A DNA stretch of 64,000 nt from Jaminaea rosea (GCF_003144245.1 NW_020289987.1:124001-188000), one strand, 5' to 3'. Shown: positions 51,501-60,878, counted from the first letter of the stretch. Program-made: numbers and translations. The notes: a model not told the origin generated them from the letters alone.

Positions 51501-51960
51501 TGGACCGCAGCGACTCGAAGTGCTGAGTGAGGCGGGCCAGGAGGTTTTGAAGGTACGATACGGCCTGTGCCGTCGTTTCAAAGGGCATATACGACGCTGG
51601 TCTGGGAGATGGCATTGCTGCTGCTGCTGCTGCTGTTGCTGCTATTGACTGCCATGTTTGTCCCGGAGATAGACGAAGAAAGGGCGGCGACTCAGAGTGG
51701 GATGATGACGTTACGGGAGGATCAAGGCGGAGGGCAATCTGGCAATCTGGGCTGACTTGATCATCGACGAGGCCCTTGACTAGAGGCGCAAGGGCATCGA
51801 TGTCTGCCTTTAGCTTAGTGAGGCGACCTCTTGCCACTACTAGTGGGTCTGGCCCTAGAGGCTGAGCAGCTGCCTGACCATTATCCTGCTCGGTGCTGAG
51901 GCCTAGAGATGACAGGAGCTGGACGAGATCTGACGAAGGATTCAGGTGCGGCGTTGCCAT
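48589..51960 (-). CDS. Bud27/URI-like prefoldin protein
   Basis: A single exon. The frame opens at 52020, but with TTG; the first ATG (51960, MATPHLNPSSDLVQ) gives 1123 residues. The N-terminal 190 residues resemble an alpha-prefoldin: a helix near ARGRLTKLKADIDAL, then the typical closing segment FETTAQAVSYLQNLLARLTQ and a long coil, with a Pro/Ala insertion made by a GCT/CTG tract (51615-51645). The rest is long, acidic and disordered. It carries two GFLN motifs (RRGFLN, KRGFLN) and two SRFKA motifs (MSRFKASR, and MSRFKAAR at the very end), which resemble DUF3835 of fungal Bud27/URI. Bud27 links prefoldin to Rpb5 and RNA polymerase assembly and to TOR signalling. The call rests on motif layout, not global similarity. 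Confidence 0.6.
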   Translation of the reverse strand: MATPHLNPSSDLVQLLSSLGLSTEQDNGQAAAQPLGPDPLVVARGRLTKLKADIDALAPLVKGLVDDQVSPDCQIALRLDPPVTSSSHSESPPFLRLSPGQTWQSIAATAAAAAAMPSPRPASYMPFETTAQAVSYLQNLLARLTQHFESLRSTLVAEAQERIKQTLAAASKDPAAALMGASSDRQIVDEDGRILNEEGLPFVDPMETIQETPSSTISAQSQLAAVEAFKPQNALEGEDRKKWIDSVFSRFEGMTEDQEDEEGEARETASEQTAAPHQEAQRTRSPTPKPSQSKPLKSVLKASPVPPLTTSSKFGHQGIRRGFLNMNPSSPAAASSSDPLDKRFDEGSPTPMPRSMSQSEGSAREDEANVEAMTRSMQGLDNYGAPAAHAAKSKKKSVRIQSPERGRKRGAKEEEAAPASASLKAFSAAPADPATAAADPDAGVEDEAARIVDLLGPEIVSGTDRGEDALRGLREEQTQAEEMARKQVQQIQRKRQQQEENKAKGPAVGLSVLERPREAAASTSDSSSTATALNAAKQAAFKRGFLNRPPPSSKTAAANMPSPRPPVATGPRQSLGMSALDRSLISDGPLEAERELQGLPSAVPHARPSKAYREKLERSSQGLKAQEGRGHGGARTRTGLDGQVVVGTGKEGSGGDENAEGKGVRFQLDSSAMEEDDDGDKQEEDDFAELLEGDTAELELDEHDEEAYARSAYASGDLIDEDGADDEADEDGAHDSDWSLDSYEHYSASDLADLEPTFSGLVSDLENAELAREYALAQAKQMAERQEMSEERRKELAMAISGERMREEERMARGDDGGELWREDEIDGRDLVSSMGFEDEEIKKQRSVDPPNRMSRFKASRIVQALGMGADGVANQTDSNRPSAGFRDRGTERDRRADEAGHELAHLLEGATNAGPEPSAGPSSTSNRQPKEGAPSPVMILPSLTPLRYPRSATSSSTPARSSHLREGDRLPREGVDLEGETDEDEKDDELMNVMRVRLEEKQHREEQRANAATADPSDQAAKRNPPRPPPLRSRWNGIDEDDRPNRSGVAMAAPPSIGGRSGSSLAKKRELPVSSGGSGTDLEPQAPPSLMPAAPAAPQNAASAPKMSRFKAARMAAAAADQ

Positions 51961-52187
51961 GTCGAAGTGGTCCCTCGGATCGTGACCATGTGAGAGCGCG
52001 AAGGAGTGGAAAAGCTTCAAGAAGCGGCGGGTGGAGTCAGTCGCAGTCAGTCGCAGTCAGTCGCAGTCAGGCAACGACGAGCAAAGCGCGCCGATGCAGC
52101 AGTCTAAGATGGAAATCTCTCGCCAACGACGGAACGCGGCCGGGGAAGCCGGAGGAGCCTTTGACATCTTCCCATCACGACCTCAAG
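51961..52187. promoter_or_regulatory. Short divergent promoter, Bud27-like / TPR protein
   Basis: Only about 227 bp separate the two ATGs, so the promoters and 5' leaders must overlap or share elements. The 10-bp TCGCAGTCAG array lies within it. Confidence 0.45.
52034..52070. repeat. 10-bp tandem repeat TCGCAGTCAG
   Basis: Three exact copies (52041-52070) preceded by a partial one, inside the divergent promoter shared by the Bud27-like and TPR genes. Confidence 0.85.
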
Positions 52188-53117
52188 ATGATGCACCAAT
52201 TAGTACGGAGAAGTTTCGCCGTCGCAGGTACTTCCAGGCATGCCATCAAGGCGGCTAATGCCCGCGCTGTGGCCTCTACGTCATTGATCATGCCCCATCA
52301 CCTACCTACTCCGACGTCATTAGCTCGCCCAGTCCACACCTCTCCCTCGATATATGCTCAGTCAACGACGCCCAATTCTTCCCTGGCCAACCCGGCTGAA
52401 GAGGAGGCTCAGAAAGCCCTCGATGAAGGAACGTCAAGACTGGAGGCGGGTGACTGGGAGGCAGCAAAGGAAGCCTACGCTAGGAGGTGAGCAGCAGCAG
52501 CTCCAGCGCTCCCGCACTCCACCTTCTCTATCCGTGGTACTCACTACCCTCTCTCACTCTGCTTTTGACCTTACAGCTTGACCATTCACCCCTCTTCCAC
52601 CGCTCACTTCAATCTCGGTGTCGTCTACTTCCGCCTGGAAGACTTACCCGCCGCTATCAAGTCCTTCGAGGCGTCCCTCGCCCTCTCCAAGGAGCAGAAT
52701 CGCCTCAAGTCTGCGGACAGCGACGCCGAGTCCTCCACCGAGGAAGCCAAAGAGTTCACCGACCTAGGTGATGCTGACGCTCACACCAATCTCGCCTCTT
52801 GCTATATCCTCTCCCAACCACCAAGGCCAGATCTGGCCGTCAGTCACTTACAGTCGGCCGTGCAGCTCAGCCCGACGGATGGCGAGTCATGGTTCAACCT
52901 AGGTGCCGTGCTCGAGGCCTGTGAGAGATTAGAGGAGAGCGCAAAGGCGTATGAGAAGGCGCAGGAGCAAGGCGTCGAGAGGGCGACCGAGAATTTGAGG
53001 AATGTTGGAGGTAAGATCTTGGCTGCGAGGCTGGGTGTGGGCAGTGGGGCTTTGCCGCAAGAGGAAGATACAGAGGTCAAGGATACGAAGGAGACGACGG
53101 CGGCAAAGGCCAAGTGA
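52188..53117 (+). CDS. Mitochondrial TPR-repeat protein
   Basis: Two exons (52188-52486, 52577-53117; 90-nt intron, phase 2) give 279 residues. The N-terminus (MMHQLVRRSFAVAGTSRHAI) is Arg/Ser/Ala-rich without acids, as in mitochondrial presequences. TPR-like units follow: EAQKALDEGTSRLEAGDWEA; then SLTIHPSSTAHFNLGVVYFR across the splice; then ADAHTNLASCYIL; then GESWFNLGAVLEACERLEES. The spacing fits three to four repeats that probably form a protein-binding groove. I cannot assign a specific partner. The C-terminus is Glu/Lys/Thr-rich. A second ATG directly follows the first. Confidence 0.8.
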
Positions 53118-53261
53118 AGTCAAAGCGGGAGGTGAAGAAAGAGATAGACGTTGCATCTGCATTCTCGGTACTGGTACTCGTCTGCCTGCGCATGATGTGC
53201 TGTAACGTCTGCCAACGCGGGTAGGACCTCAACGTGAGCCCTTTCCCTCTCCTGAGCCCCC

Positions 53262-54779
53262 TCAATCCTCCCTCACATAATTACCCGGAAACACTCCCCT
53301 CGCTCCGCTCTCACCGATGCCGGTCCACCAATCCTCTGTCGAAGCCGTCCTCTCGACGACTTCAATTCTCTCGCCAGCCCGCAATGACAAATCTCCCTCT
53401 GCCTGAGCCGCGTAGTCGTAGAGGGCCACGACGTACGTCTTTGCCGCCGCTGCTCCTGGCTTAGGCTTCGTCGGCGGAGGCGGCGGTGGAGCTTTCCGAC
53501 CCGCTGCTGATGCTGATGATGATGATGACCCGTACGGGGGTGGGGAGGTCATGCTGCTCGCGGAGCTGCCGCTGCGACCGAGGCCGCCCTTGCTTGGGGC
53601 GCCAGCTGCCAGGCCTCCCGCCCGCGATGACGACGCAGATGGCGAGCCTGATACTAGACCCCCCCTCCCTGAGGTGCTCAACACTCTGGCACTGGCTGTC
53701 GCTGGCTTGCGAATCGAGAGCTCTTCAAGCTTCTCGGCCGCATCGGTCAACATGTCGGCGTAGCGCTGCTCGACGGCGGCTGGAGAAGTGTCCGTTAGGT
53801 CGTACTTGCCATCGGCAAAGGTTTGAACCTTGTCGAGGGTCAAGTAGAAGACGTTGAGCCTGCGCACGTCAGGCAAGGGGGCCAGTATGAGAGGTCAGCG
53901 AGAACGACTTTTTGCAGAATGAATGCGCGTGGGCGCTACGCACTGCATGTAGTAGAAGGAATGGAAGAGTGGGCTCATGAGGCCCTTGACCTTCTCAAAG
54001 AAGATGGGCAGCTCCTCCTTCATGGCGTTGTTGTAATACTCATAATCAGCGCTCGCTGCGTCAAACTCCTGCTCAAGCTTGAACAAGTTCTGCTCGTCCT
54101 TGAGCGTCTTTTCCTTCTTCTCCTTGAGTTTGGTGAAGGAGTTGTTGAGGCGATCGAAATCTACGAGCTTATGGTCTCGCTTCGTAATGTTCTTGCGGAT
54201 CGCCTTGAGGCACTGCTCAAACTCGGTGAGCGGAGCTACGACTCTGGACTCGATGAGGTCGATTTCGGGGGTGAGGATCTCGCGCAGCTCGTCCATCATC
54301 TGCTGATAGTGGACGATGTTAGAGACAGTCGTGGCTGCGGATGGATGACGGCGGTCGAGGTCGGTTTCAGTGCCTATTGGGTTGAAGAGGATCGCGAAGG
54401 CGCTGCCGAATGAGGCGCCGCTGAGGAGCATGTCTGGGCGAGGCGAGTGCAAAAATGATTATCAGCACCACGAAGAAATGTGCGAGACTCTGATCTTGCT
54501 CACTCTTGACGGCATCACGGAAGGTCGCGCAGTCCTTGCTGAGCTTCTGGGCATTCTGCTCGATGGCCGTGAAGCGTCGATTGAGCTCGTCAAAAGCGGC
54601 GTCGTGCGACTTGGTTGCCATGCCCACCCTGGTGGTGAGCATGTGCGGCGTGCGCTTGGCAAATTTGGCGATTCCCTGCCGCGTGAAAGGAAGACGGAGG
54701 AAGTCGTGAGTATGGACGAGAGGCCGGGAGGAGCGAGAAGGCAGAGAGTGTAAGTCTCTTTGGAGTAACTGACCTTCAT
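53262..54779 (-). CDS. RVS167: Amphiphysin-like BAR-SH3 protein Rvs167
   Basis: Four exons (54779-54774, 54675-54504, 54433-53944, 53859-53262; introns 98, 70 and 84 nt) give 421 residues. The first coding exon is just 6 nt (ATG AAG); spliced on it gives MKGIAKFAKRTPHMLTTRVG, the amphipathic helix that starts the N-BAR domain. The BAR domain (about 1-245) includes FDELNRRFTAIEQNAQKLSK and FDRLNNSFTKLKEKKEKTL. A Gly/Ala/Pro/Ser linker with PPPPPPTKPKP follows. The C-terminal SH3 (about 365-421) has ALYDYAAQAEGDLSLRAGE, the WW pair in EDWWTG, and VFPGNYV. Rvs167 works with Rvs161 in endocytic vesicle scission and actin regulation at the plasma membrane. The linker is shorter than in yeast (482 residues in total). 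Confidence 0.93.
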
Positions 54780-55400
54780 GGTGAGGACGAATGGGCAAGC
54801 CGACTAGGCGACGATGGGAGGAAGCAAGGTAGAGACTATGCAGACAGGGGACACTGCTAGCTGAGATAACGCAAAAGGAGCGTGAGTTGTGGCGCGTCGT
54901 GGTAGCCCTAGTACGAGGGGAGGAGAAGATGTAGGGATCGGGATCGCGGTCGAATGGAGAAGGAGGATGCATTCGTTGGCTGCACCGCATCATCGCCTAG
55001 CCTCTTGGTCGTCGGAGGGCGGCGCTGGTCCGCTCCGCCCTGCCGCCCGTCCGCTTGGCGTCGACCCGCCGCTGCTCCACTCGAGACGACGCACAGGCGG
55101 GCGAAGACAGCAGCCAGCCGGGCACCGACTGTGAGGCACACTACCATTCAGATGTCACGAGCTCAAGACAGACGAGGCGATATCAACGAATTGCAATTAA
55201 CGAGAGCACATTTCCATGTGACGCGGCCAGACGCAACGTCGACTGAGCCGCACCTTCTCCTTTTGCTGCTGCGATCCATTGTCCACCGCTGCCACCCCAG
55301 CTTGCTCAGGCCAGCCTGAGAGCCGTCTCTGGCCTGCCTGCATGCCTGCCTGCCTGCCTGCCTGACTGACTGCCTGCCATGGCTGCTCTTCCTGCTGCGT
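54780..55400. other. Intergenic region upstream of RVS167
   Basis: About 620 bp between RVS167 (minus) and the SHR3 stop (minus). It holds the RVS167 promoter and a (CCTG)n repeat at 55332-55378. Short frames are present on both strands but none is recognisable. Confidence 0.4.
55332..55378. repeat. (CCTG)n imperfect tetranucleotide repeat
   Basis: About eleven copies of a GCCT unit with ATGC and GACT interruptions, just downstream of SHR3 (on its 3' side). Confidence 0.85.
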
Positions 55401-56221
55401 TCATCTCGATGTCCCACTCGAGCTACCTTGCGCTGCCTCTGACCCCGCCTCTCCTCCTGCCACTGCTGTCGCTGCCGCTGCCGCCTTGTTGCTCTCTGCC
55501 AGCCTCCTCCTTCTCCTCGCCAGTCTGGCCTCCATTTCCTCGTCCCTCTCTCTCTCCTCGAGCCTCTCGCTGTAGTACTGACCGCATTGCAGGATGACGA
55601 CGCCGACGAGAGCGGCAGCGAGGACTGCATTGGATGCTGCAAGCTCTCGCAAGGGCAAGACGGTGGGGTCCGAAGGATTCGATGGGTCTGCGAGGGGTGG
55701 AGTGGGAAGCTGCGCCGGGCTCAGCAGGCCCAACGAGGGCAGGATGCGGGTGAGGTAGACGAGAATGGATGCGCCATAGAGGACTGCGGACGTGGCAAGG
55801 GCCAGAGGGCAATCAGATGGTGCGACGTCGCCAATCGTTTCGCCGTACTCACACAAGCTCGCTCCATCGAAGAGCCAGTTGCTCTCCCTCCTGCCCTTGG
55901 CCAGCTTGGCCAAGACGATGAATGCGCCAATGATCCATCCAGTGTGCAAAATGCGAGCAAAGGGCACGGTAGATGGCGTGGGCACAATAAGGGTGTTTGA
56001 GTAGTAAGCATGCGCCGATACGACGGAAGCATGCGTGAGGGGCGACTGCCAGAGGAGGAGATGATCCGCAAGCCAGTGCATAGAAAGGGTCCCTGGCAGA
56101 GAGCGAGATTAAGATGGTCAGCAACTAGTCATGGATTTGTCGTCGTCGTCGTCTTCGCACCGCGCTCACCCAGCAGGAAGGACGTCGTAGCCACAACTAG
56201 GGCAACTGCCACGCCCGTCAT
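55401..56221 (-). CDS. SHR3: ER packaging chaperone Shr3
   Basis: Three exons (56221-56170, 56092-55853, 55783-55401; introns 77 and 69 nt) give 224 residues; yeast Shr3 has 210. Four membrane segments are visible: the N-terminal VAVALVVATTSFLLG spliced to TLSMHWLADHLLLW, then FARILHTGWIIGAFIVLAKL, then the SNWLFDGASL segment spliced to FLYGASILVYLTRIL, and LAASNAVLAAALVGVVILQC. The C-terminal tail is charged and Arg/Glu/Ala-rich, facing the cytosol. Shr3 prevents aggregation of amino-acid permeases in the ER and loads them into COPII vesicles. The 69-nt second intron has no stop and keeps frame if retained, which would insert 23 residues in the middle of the third membrane segment. I removed it because of the GTGAGT donor, the GCAG acceptor and the better family fit. 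Confidence 0.85.
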
Positions 56222-56443
56222 GTTGCAAGTCGGCAAGGATGCGAGCGAGCAGGCAGTACGGGTCAGGGTATGTTAAGGTTGGCAAAGAAAGCGAGGAGAC
56301 GAGGTGCGGAATGCGGGTCTTGATCCCTTGGCCACGCGACTCCGACTTGCAGATGCAGCTCCCGACTTGAATCAATTGGCCTGTTCATCTGCGAAACAAC
56401 ACTTGGCTCCCCTCCTCACTCTTCCTGCTTCATTCTTCATCAT
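56222..56443. promoter_or_regulatory. Divergent promoter, SHR3 / GDT1
   Basis: 222 bp between the ATGs of two secretory-pathway membrane-protein genes. No clear motif is visible. Confidence 0.4.
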
Positions 56444-57682
56444 ATGGCTACTGGGTCGGTCGCAGGCATCGCCGAGGTGGGAGATGGAGGTGCACTCTCG
56501 AACCAGGCGGCCAACAGCATGCTGCCCTTCGTCGCAGCCTTCATTGAGACGTCGGCGAGAGATCCAAGGGCCTTGTGGAGCAGCTTCAGCATGATCGTCG
56601 TGAGTGCGACGGCAGCACACCGATGCCACTTCCTTGCCAAGCTCACACAGCCTCTTTACCGCTACGCCTGCGTCCACTTCCACAACTGCGCCCGCGCCCG
56701 CAGTTCTCTGAGATTGGCGACAAGACGTTCCTCATCGCAGCCATCCTCGCAATGCGCCACTCGCGCCTCATCGTCTTCGGCGGCGCATTCGCCTCCCTCG
56801 TCGTCATGTCAGTCCTCAGCTCATTCCTCGGCGCAGCCTTTCCCTCACTCCTCCCAAAGAGCCTCACCACCTTTCTTGCCTCGCTGCTCTTCTTTGTCTT
56901 TGGGGCCAAGATGTGGAAAGAAGGCAAGGAGATGAGCGGCGAGGAGATGGGCGAGGAGTGGGAGGAGGCCAAACGAGAGATTGAAGAGGAAGAGGAGGAG
57001 CATCACGAGTTGGAAGATAGGCAGCAGCAGAGCTTGGAGGAAGGGACGACTTACCCGCGCATCAATCTCTACCCTGCTGCGACCGCGCCCAATGGTAACG
57101 GGCGACCTGCCAAGAGGAGGGACAGCATCAACGGCAAGGCAGCAGCGGCTTCGACGTCGTTTGTCTCGTCGCTCAAGGAAGGGACGCGCAACCTCTGCGG
57201 GCTCTGCTTCTCGCCCGTCTTCGCGCAGGCGTTTGTTCTCACCTTCCTCGGCGAGTGGGGCGACCGTAGCCAAATTGCAACGATTGCCCTCGCGGCAGCT
57301 CATGTGAGCAGAGAGAAGCTCGCCGGCAAGCTGGGAGGAGATTCGATTGTGGCTGACCAGCTCTCTACTCGCGCGACAGAACATCACACTCGTCGCCCTG
57401 GGCACCGTCGTTGGACACTCGCTCTGTACGGCACTCGCAGTATTGGGCGGCTCATGGCTAGCATCGCGCATCAGTCCCAAGCACATCACCCTAGGTGGCG
57501 CCGCGCTTTTCCTGCTCTTTGGCTTTGTGTATCTCTTTGAGTCGTGGGAGGAGTACACTGCGCAGGCGGCTGTGACGGCGAGCAGTGGCGGGGTGGCAGC
57601 GGTCACAGGGGCAGCGCAGGCGGTGGCAGACGGCGTAGCAGGGCAGGCCGACAAGATGGCGGCGGCCATGCCTCTGAGATGA
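56444..57682 (+). CDS. GDT1: Golgi Ca2+/Mn2+ transporter Gdt1 (TMEM165/UPF0016)
   Basis: Three exons (56444-56599, 56704-57303, 57380-57682; introns 104 and 76 nt, phase 0) give 352 residues. Two inverted halves of three membrane segments each carry the family motif E-x-G-D-(K/R)-(T/S). The first half has EIGDKTF directly after the first splice and the second has EWGDRSQ. A cytosolic loop between the halves is very acidic (EEAKREIEEEEEEHHELED) and longer than in most members. Gdt1 exchanges Ca2+ or Mn2+ for H+ in the Golgi membrane and supports glycosylation. The C-terminus after the last segment is Ala/Gly-rich. No signal peptide is strongly predicted by eye, but residues 20-35 are moderately hydrophobic. 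Confidence 0.92.
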
Positions 57683-59246
57683 CGGGACGACGGGCGGAAC
57701 GACGGACGAGACGACGGACGAGACGACGGAAAGAACACTGTAGACTACGACTCATAGCATCAATTGACATTTGCCGTCACCGCGGCATCACGCAGCGCTT
57801 CTGATCAGCAAGGCGGCGAGATTGCGCCCAGCGCGGCCCTCAAAAGAACCAGTCCAGCAAAGGTTGATAGCTATCAGGTCCCGCTGTGCATGGCGAAGCA
57901 AGCTAGTTCGTCGTCATGCGGCGCTGCGAGCGGACTGTTGTCAATAAACTGGCACCTTCTCGACTCGTCTCGCCGCGATGATATCAGTCGAGCAAGCCCG
58001 TACACAACTGAACACAGCATGAGAGGCAGCAGAGCCTACGATGCAGCAGGGCTTCAGTCCTCCCCAGTATCAAGGCTCGAAACGCTGCGGAATATCAGAC
58101 AAAGCGGCGAGCGCTGGCGCAGCTGACCACAGCGCTACAGCAGGGACGTCCATCGCACGCCGCTGCAAACACCCGTCTTTCACATTGCGAGGCTTCTTTA
58201 ACGTATGGCGAACCTGGCATTCCGACATCAGCTGAGTGCGGCGCTGCGATGCGCACCGCTGTAGCACCGCTCGGCAGATGATTGTCAACCGTGGAAGAGC
58301 TCAAAGACGCCGGCACAGCAGCAGTATTGCACTTTCCATGGGCGTCGGTAAAGCCTCATTGCAAGAAGAGACCGCTGACTTCGTTCTCTGGCCCATTTCA
58401 CGGCCGCGCTGGACCATGCTGGCTGCGCGCGCTTTTGAGAGGTCGGTACAGCGCCAGGTGATGTCAATGCTGCCTTTGAAGCTATCTAGGATCCATGAGC
58501 GCTCATCTTTGAAGGCTTGACGCGAAGCAGCGCGTTGTGGACAGGTTCAAGCACTTGAGATTGCTTCAAGCAGGAAGTAGACGGCCGTCGAGCTGCCGCC
58601 GCTGACGCTGCAGTGCACAGCGCGGGGGACGGAGAAAAATTGGACCTGTCGAGTTGGTGACATTCAGATTCAATGCCACTGAAAATAGTCACGACAAGAA
58701 TCACGATCTCTGATCCAGGATTGGGAATGGGTCCCTCATGGTACTGACATAGCAAACGAGAGCCGTGGTTGCCGCTGCATTAGCGAAATGATGGTAAGTC
58801 TGATATTTTATGTCGCGATACGACGTCCTAGGCAGGCGCGTGCTGAGGGCGCTGCGCGCTGCGTCCGCTGATCTGGCACGCGAACGAGAACATCCCGAGG
58901 TACCACAGGCCGCTCTCTGCTTCACTTGCGGCGACATTTTCGCTCTACTTCCTGTCCCGTTCCGCTGCGCAGCGCCATTGAGCCGGCGCTACCTGGCAAT
59001 GCCCTTTTCTCCACCTGCTGTGCTCGTCCGACTGCTTTTGATCTGCTGGTTCGTCGTCTTGTCGCCGATGGATGTGCGCAGCGATGTGCAGCGCTCGTAT
59101 TGTGATGTGTGCTTCTGATCTGCTGAATCTCTGCTTTGCTGGTCTGCTCTTGTCGCCGCGTCGCGTTACGGTGTGGGCAACAGCGTCACTTCCGACGCTG
59201 CGCACGTCCTCTTTCTTCCTTCCCTTTCCCGCCATCGCTGCTCAAG
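57683..59246. other. Gene-poor, GCGCT-rich intergenic block
   Basis: About 1.56 kb without a supportable gene, the longest gap in the window. It begins with a 12-bp tandem repeat. AGCGC or its complement occurs about 17 times between 57780 and 59110, including five or six full AGCGCT palindromes and a perfect 12-bp palindrome ATGAGCGCTCAT at 58495-58506. A 102-codon plus frame (58810-59118) has a hydrophobic middle but no recognisable relative. I see no tRNA, snRNA or transposon signature. Confidence 0.45.
57699..57730. repeat. 12-bp tandem repeat ACGACGGACGAG
   Basis: Two exact copies plus eight bases of a third, immediately 3' of the GDT1 stop and preceded by related GACGGG units. Confidence 0.8.
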
Positions 59247-60134
59247 ATGTCCAACAATGCTGCGCGGTTCGCGGCGGTCGATGCCTCTCACGGCCACCTT
59301 CTTTCAACGCTCAGCGAGACAGAAAAGTCGCTACTGGGCCTGCCGTACGCTGCGAATGAGCCCGCTCTCGTAAGGGCGAGGCTGCGAGCGAGACGCCTCT
59401 TCCTACGCTACAACCAGACGGGGCCGTCAACCCACGACCCTGCGGACCTACCTTCCGGCCAGAAGCCCCAAGGCATTGGTGGATCAGACGACGACGGTGC
59501 AGAGGTGGCGCCCGGCGTCAACAGCGAGGAGCGACGACACTTGCTGGCCGAGCTGTTTGGCATCAGCTTCGAGCAGACTGCTCAGGTCGAGGTCGAGGTG
59601 AGAGGTGCGGGGCTCCGTAGGATGAAGAGATCAATACCTGCTGACCCTCGCACGACCCTCGTACCGCCAGCCTCCCTTCTATTGCGACTACGGCACCAAC
59701 ATCAAGCTCGAAGGTTCGTGGTACACCAATTTCAACACCGTCATTCTCGACTGCTCTGAGGTCAGCATCGGTACGGGCGTACTCTTTGGTCCAAAGTGAG
59801 GACGGCGAGGCGTGCTGCGCGACGCTCAATTCCTCGGCGGCTGACCTTTCCCTCCGCCCGCTCGCGCAGCGTCTCCATCTACTGTGGCACCCACACCACC
59901 GCCTTGCCCGAACGTCAGGCTGGTCTCGAGCGTGCTCTTCCCGTGAAGATTGGTCGTGACAGCTGGATCGGCGGAGGAGTGACCATCATGGCCGGCGTGA
60001 CGATTGGTCGCGGCTGCACCATCGGCGCTGCGTCTACGGTGACGCGAGATATCCCAGACTTCTCCGTCGCAGTGGGGACGCCGGCAAAGGTTGTCAAGAT
60101 GCTCGAGGGCGAGGAGAGAGGGTCGTTGGCATAG
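59247..60134 (+). CDS. Maltose/NodL-type hexapeptide O-acetyltransferase
   Basis: Three exons (59247-59597, 59671-59795, 59870-60134; introns 73 and 74 nt) give 246 residues. The N-terminal Mac domain reads [20 protein letters not shown]. The left-handed beta-helix starts after the first splice ([15 protein letters not shown]), continues through [17 protein letters not shown] and, after the second splice, [18 protein letters not shown]. It ends with hexapeptide repeats [20 protein letters not shown] and [10 protein letters not shown]. The His in GTHT is the expected catalytic base. Such enzymes transfer acetyl from acetyl-CoA to sugars as cytosolic trimers. An Asp/Ser/Gly-rich insertion at about 60-90 breaks the Mac domain. 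The stop codon lies 3 bp from that of the convergent hydrolase gene. Confidence 0.9.
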
Positions 60135-60137
60135 TAG

Positions 60138-60878
60138 CTACAGTATCGCTGCGAGGAAGGCGAGCACCACGGGCTGCACTGCTGTCGAGTCGTGGCCTGC
60201 TCCGTCAACAATGTCCAATCTCACCTTGAGACCTTGCTCCCGCCAATGCTGAGCTAAAGCGTGACAGTTTGCTAGCCTGCTGGCCTTGCCCTCCTCTCGC
60301 TGCTTGTTGTCGCGACTGCCCACTACAATCTGAACTTGCATCTCTTTCGCTGCTTCGATCGCTGCCCGTGGTACCGGCGAAGGGGCAGCGAAGATGCCTC
60401 TCGGCCACCTTGAGCCCGTGTCCAACAATGTGATGCTCCCCGGCGCCCCTACGCTCAGTGCTCTGATCCGGTCAGGATACAGGTAGAAGAAGCGGTGCGC
60501 GTACCCTGCCCCTCCCGAGAATCCGGCGAGCACCACCTGCCTCACGTCGAGCTGAGGGCACTCTGCACCGACCTCGTCGAGGATGCTCAGCAGAATGCTG
60601 CCTGCGTGATAGGTACGTCCTTGTATGCGTGCATAGCTCGTCTCATCGTCTGGGCTGTCGAGACCAACTGGAAAGAGTGGAGCGAGGATGGAGCATTGAT
60701 GCGCCGAAGCGAAGCGCTGCCACGCCTCGTTGAGGCAGTGATCAGTGCCTCTCTGCGTGCCATGAACATTGACAACGACTGGCATAGCATTGGTGGTAGC
60801 GGCACTGACAGTGCTTGGCAAGAAGAGCGTATACTCGAATCGCTCATCGGTTGCGAGGCTGCGAGTGACGATGGCCAT
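60138..60878 (-). CDS. Alpha/beta hydrolase of unknown substrate
   Basis: A single exon. The frame opens at 60893 with TTG; the first ATG (60878) gives 246 residues. Fold features in order are the strand and oxyanion region VVVNVHGTQRGTDHC, the nucleophile elbow GFSGGAGYAHRFF (Ser about 140), an acid candidate in IVVGSRDNKQRE, and the terminal His in GAGHDSTA. The spacing fits a PHB-depolymerase or dienelactone-hydrolase-like carboxylesterase. I see no signal peptide, so it is probably intracellular. The neighbouring acetyltransferase is convergent, so a shared acyl/deacyl pathway is possible but unsupported. Confidence 0.8.
   Translation of the reverse strand: MAIVTRSLATDERFEYTLFLPSTVSAATTNAMPVVVNVHGTQRGTDHCLNEAWQRFASAHQCSILAPLFPVGLDSPDDETSYARIQGRTYHAGSILLSILDEVGAECPQLDVRQVVLAGFSGGAGYAHRFFYLYPDRIRALSVGAPGSITLLDTGSRWPRGIFAAPSPVPRAAIEAAKEMQVQIVVGSRDNKQREEGKASRLANCHALAQHWREQGLKVRLDIVDGAGHDSTAVQPVVLAFLAAIL

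Noticed and set aside
51615-51645. CTG/GCT trinucleotide tract as a functional repeat
   Set aside because: It lies in frame and encodes the poly-Ala part of the Bud27-like protein. Similar CAG/CTG tracts in the window (for example 15704-15723 and 63883-63898) also encode homopolymers.
58810-59118. 102-residue plus-strand protein
   Set aside because: A frame of this length is expected by chance in GC-rich DNA; the hydrophobic middle has no family match I can name.
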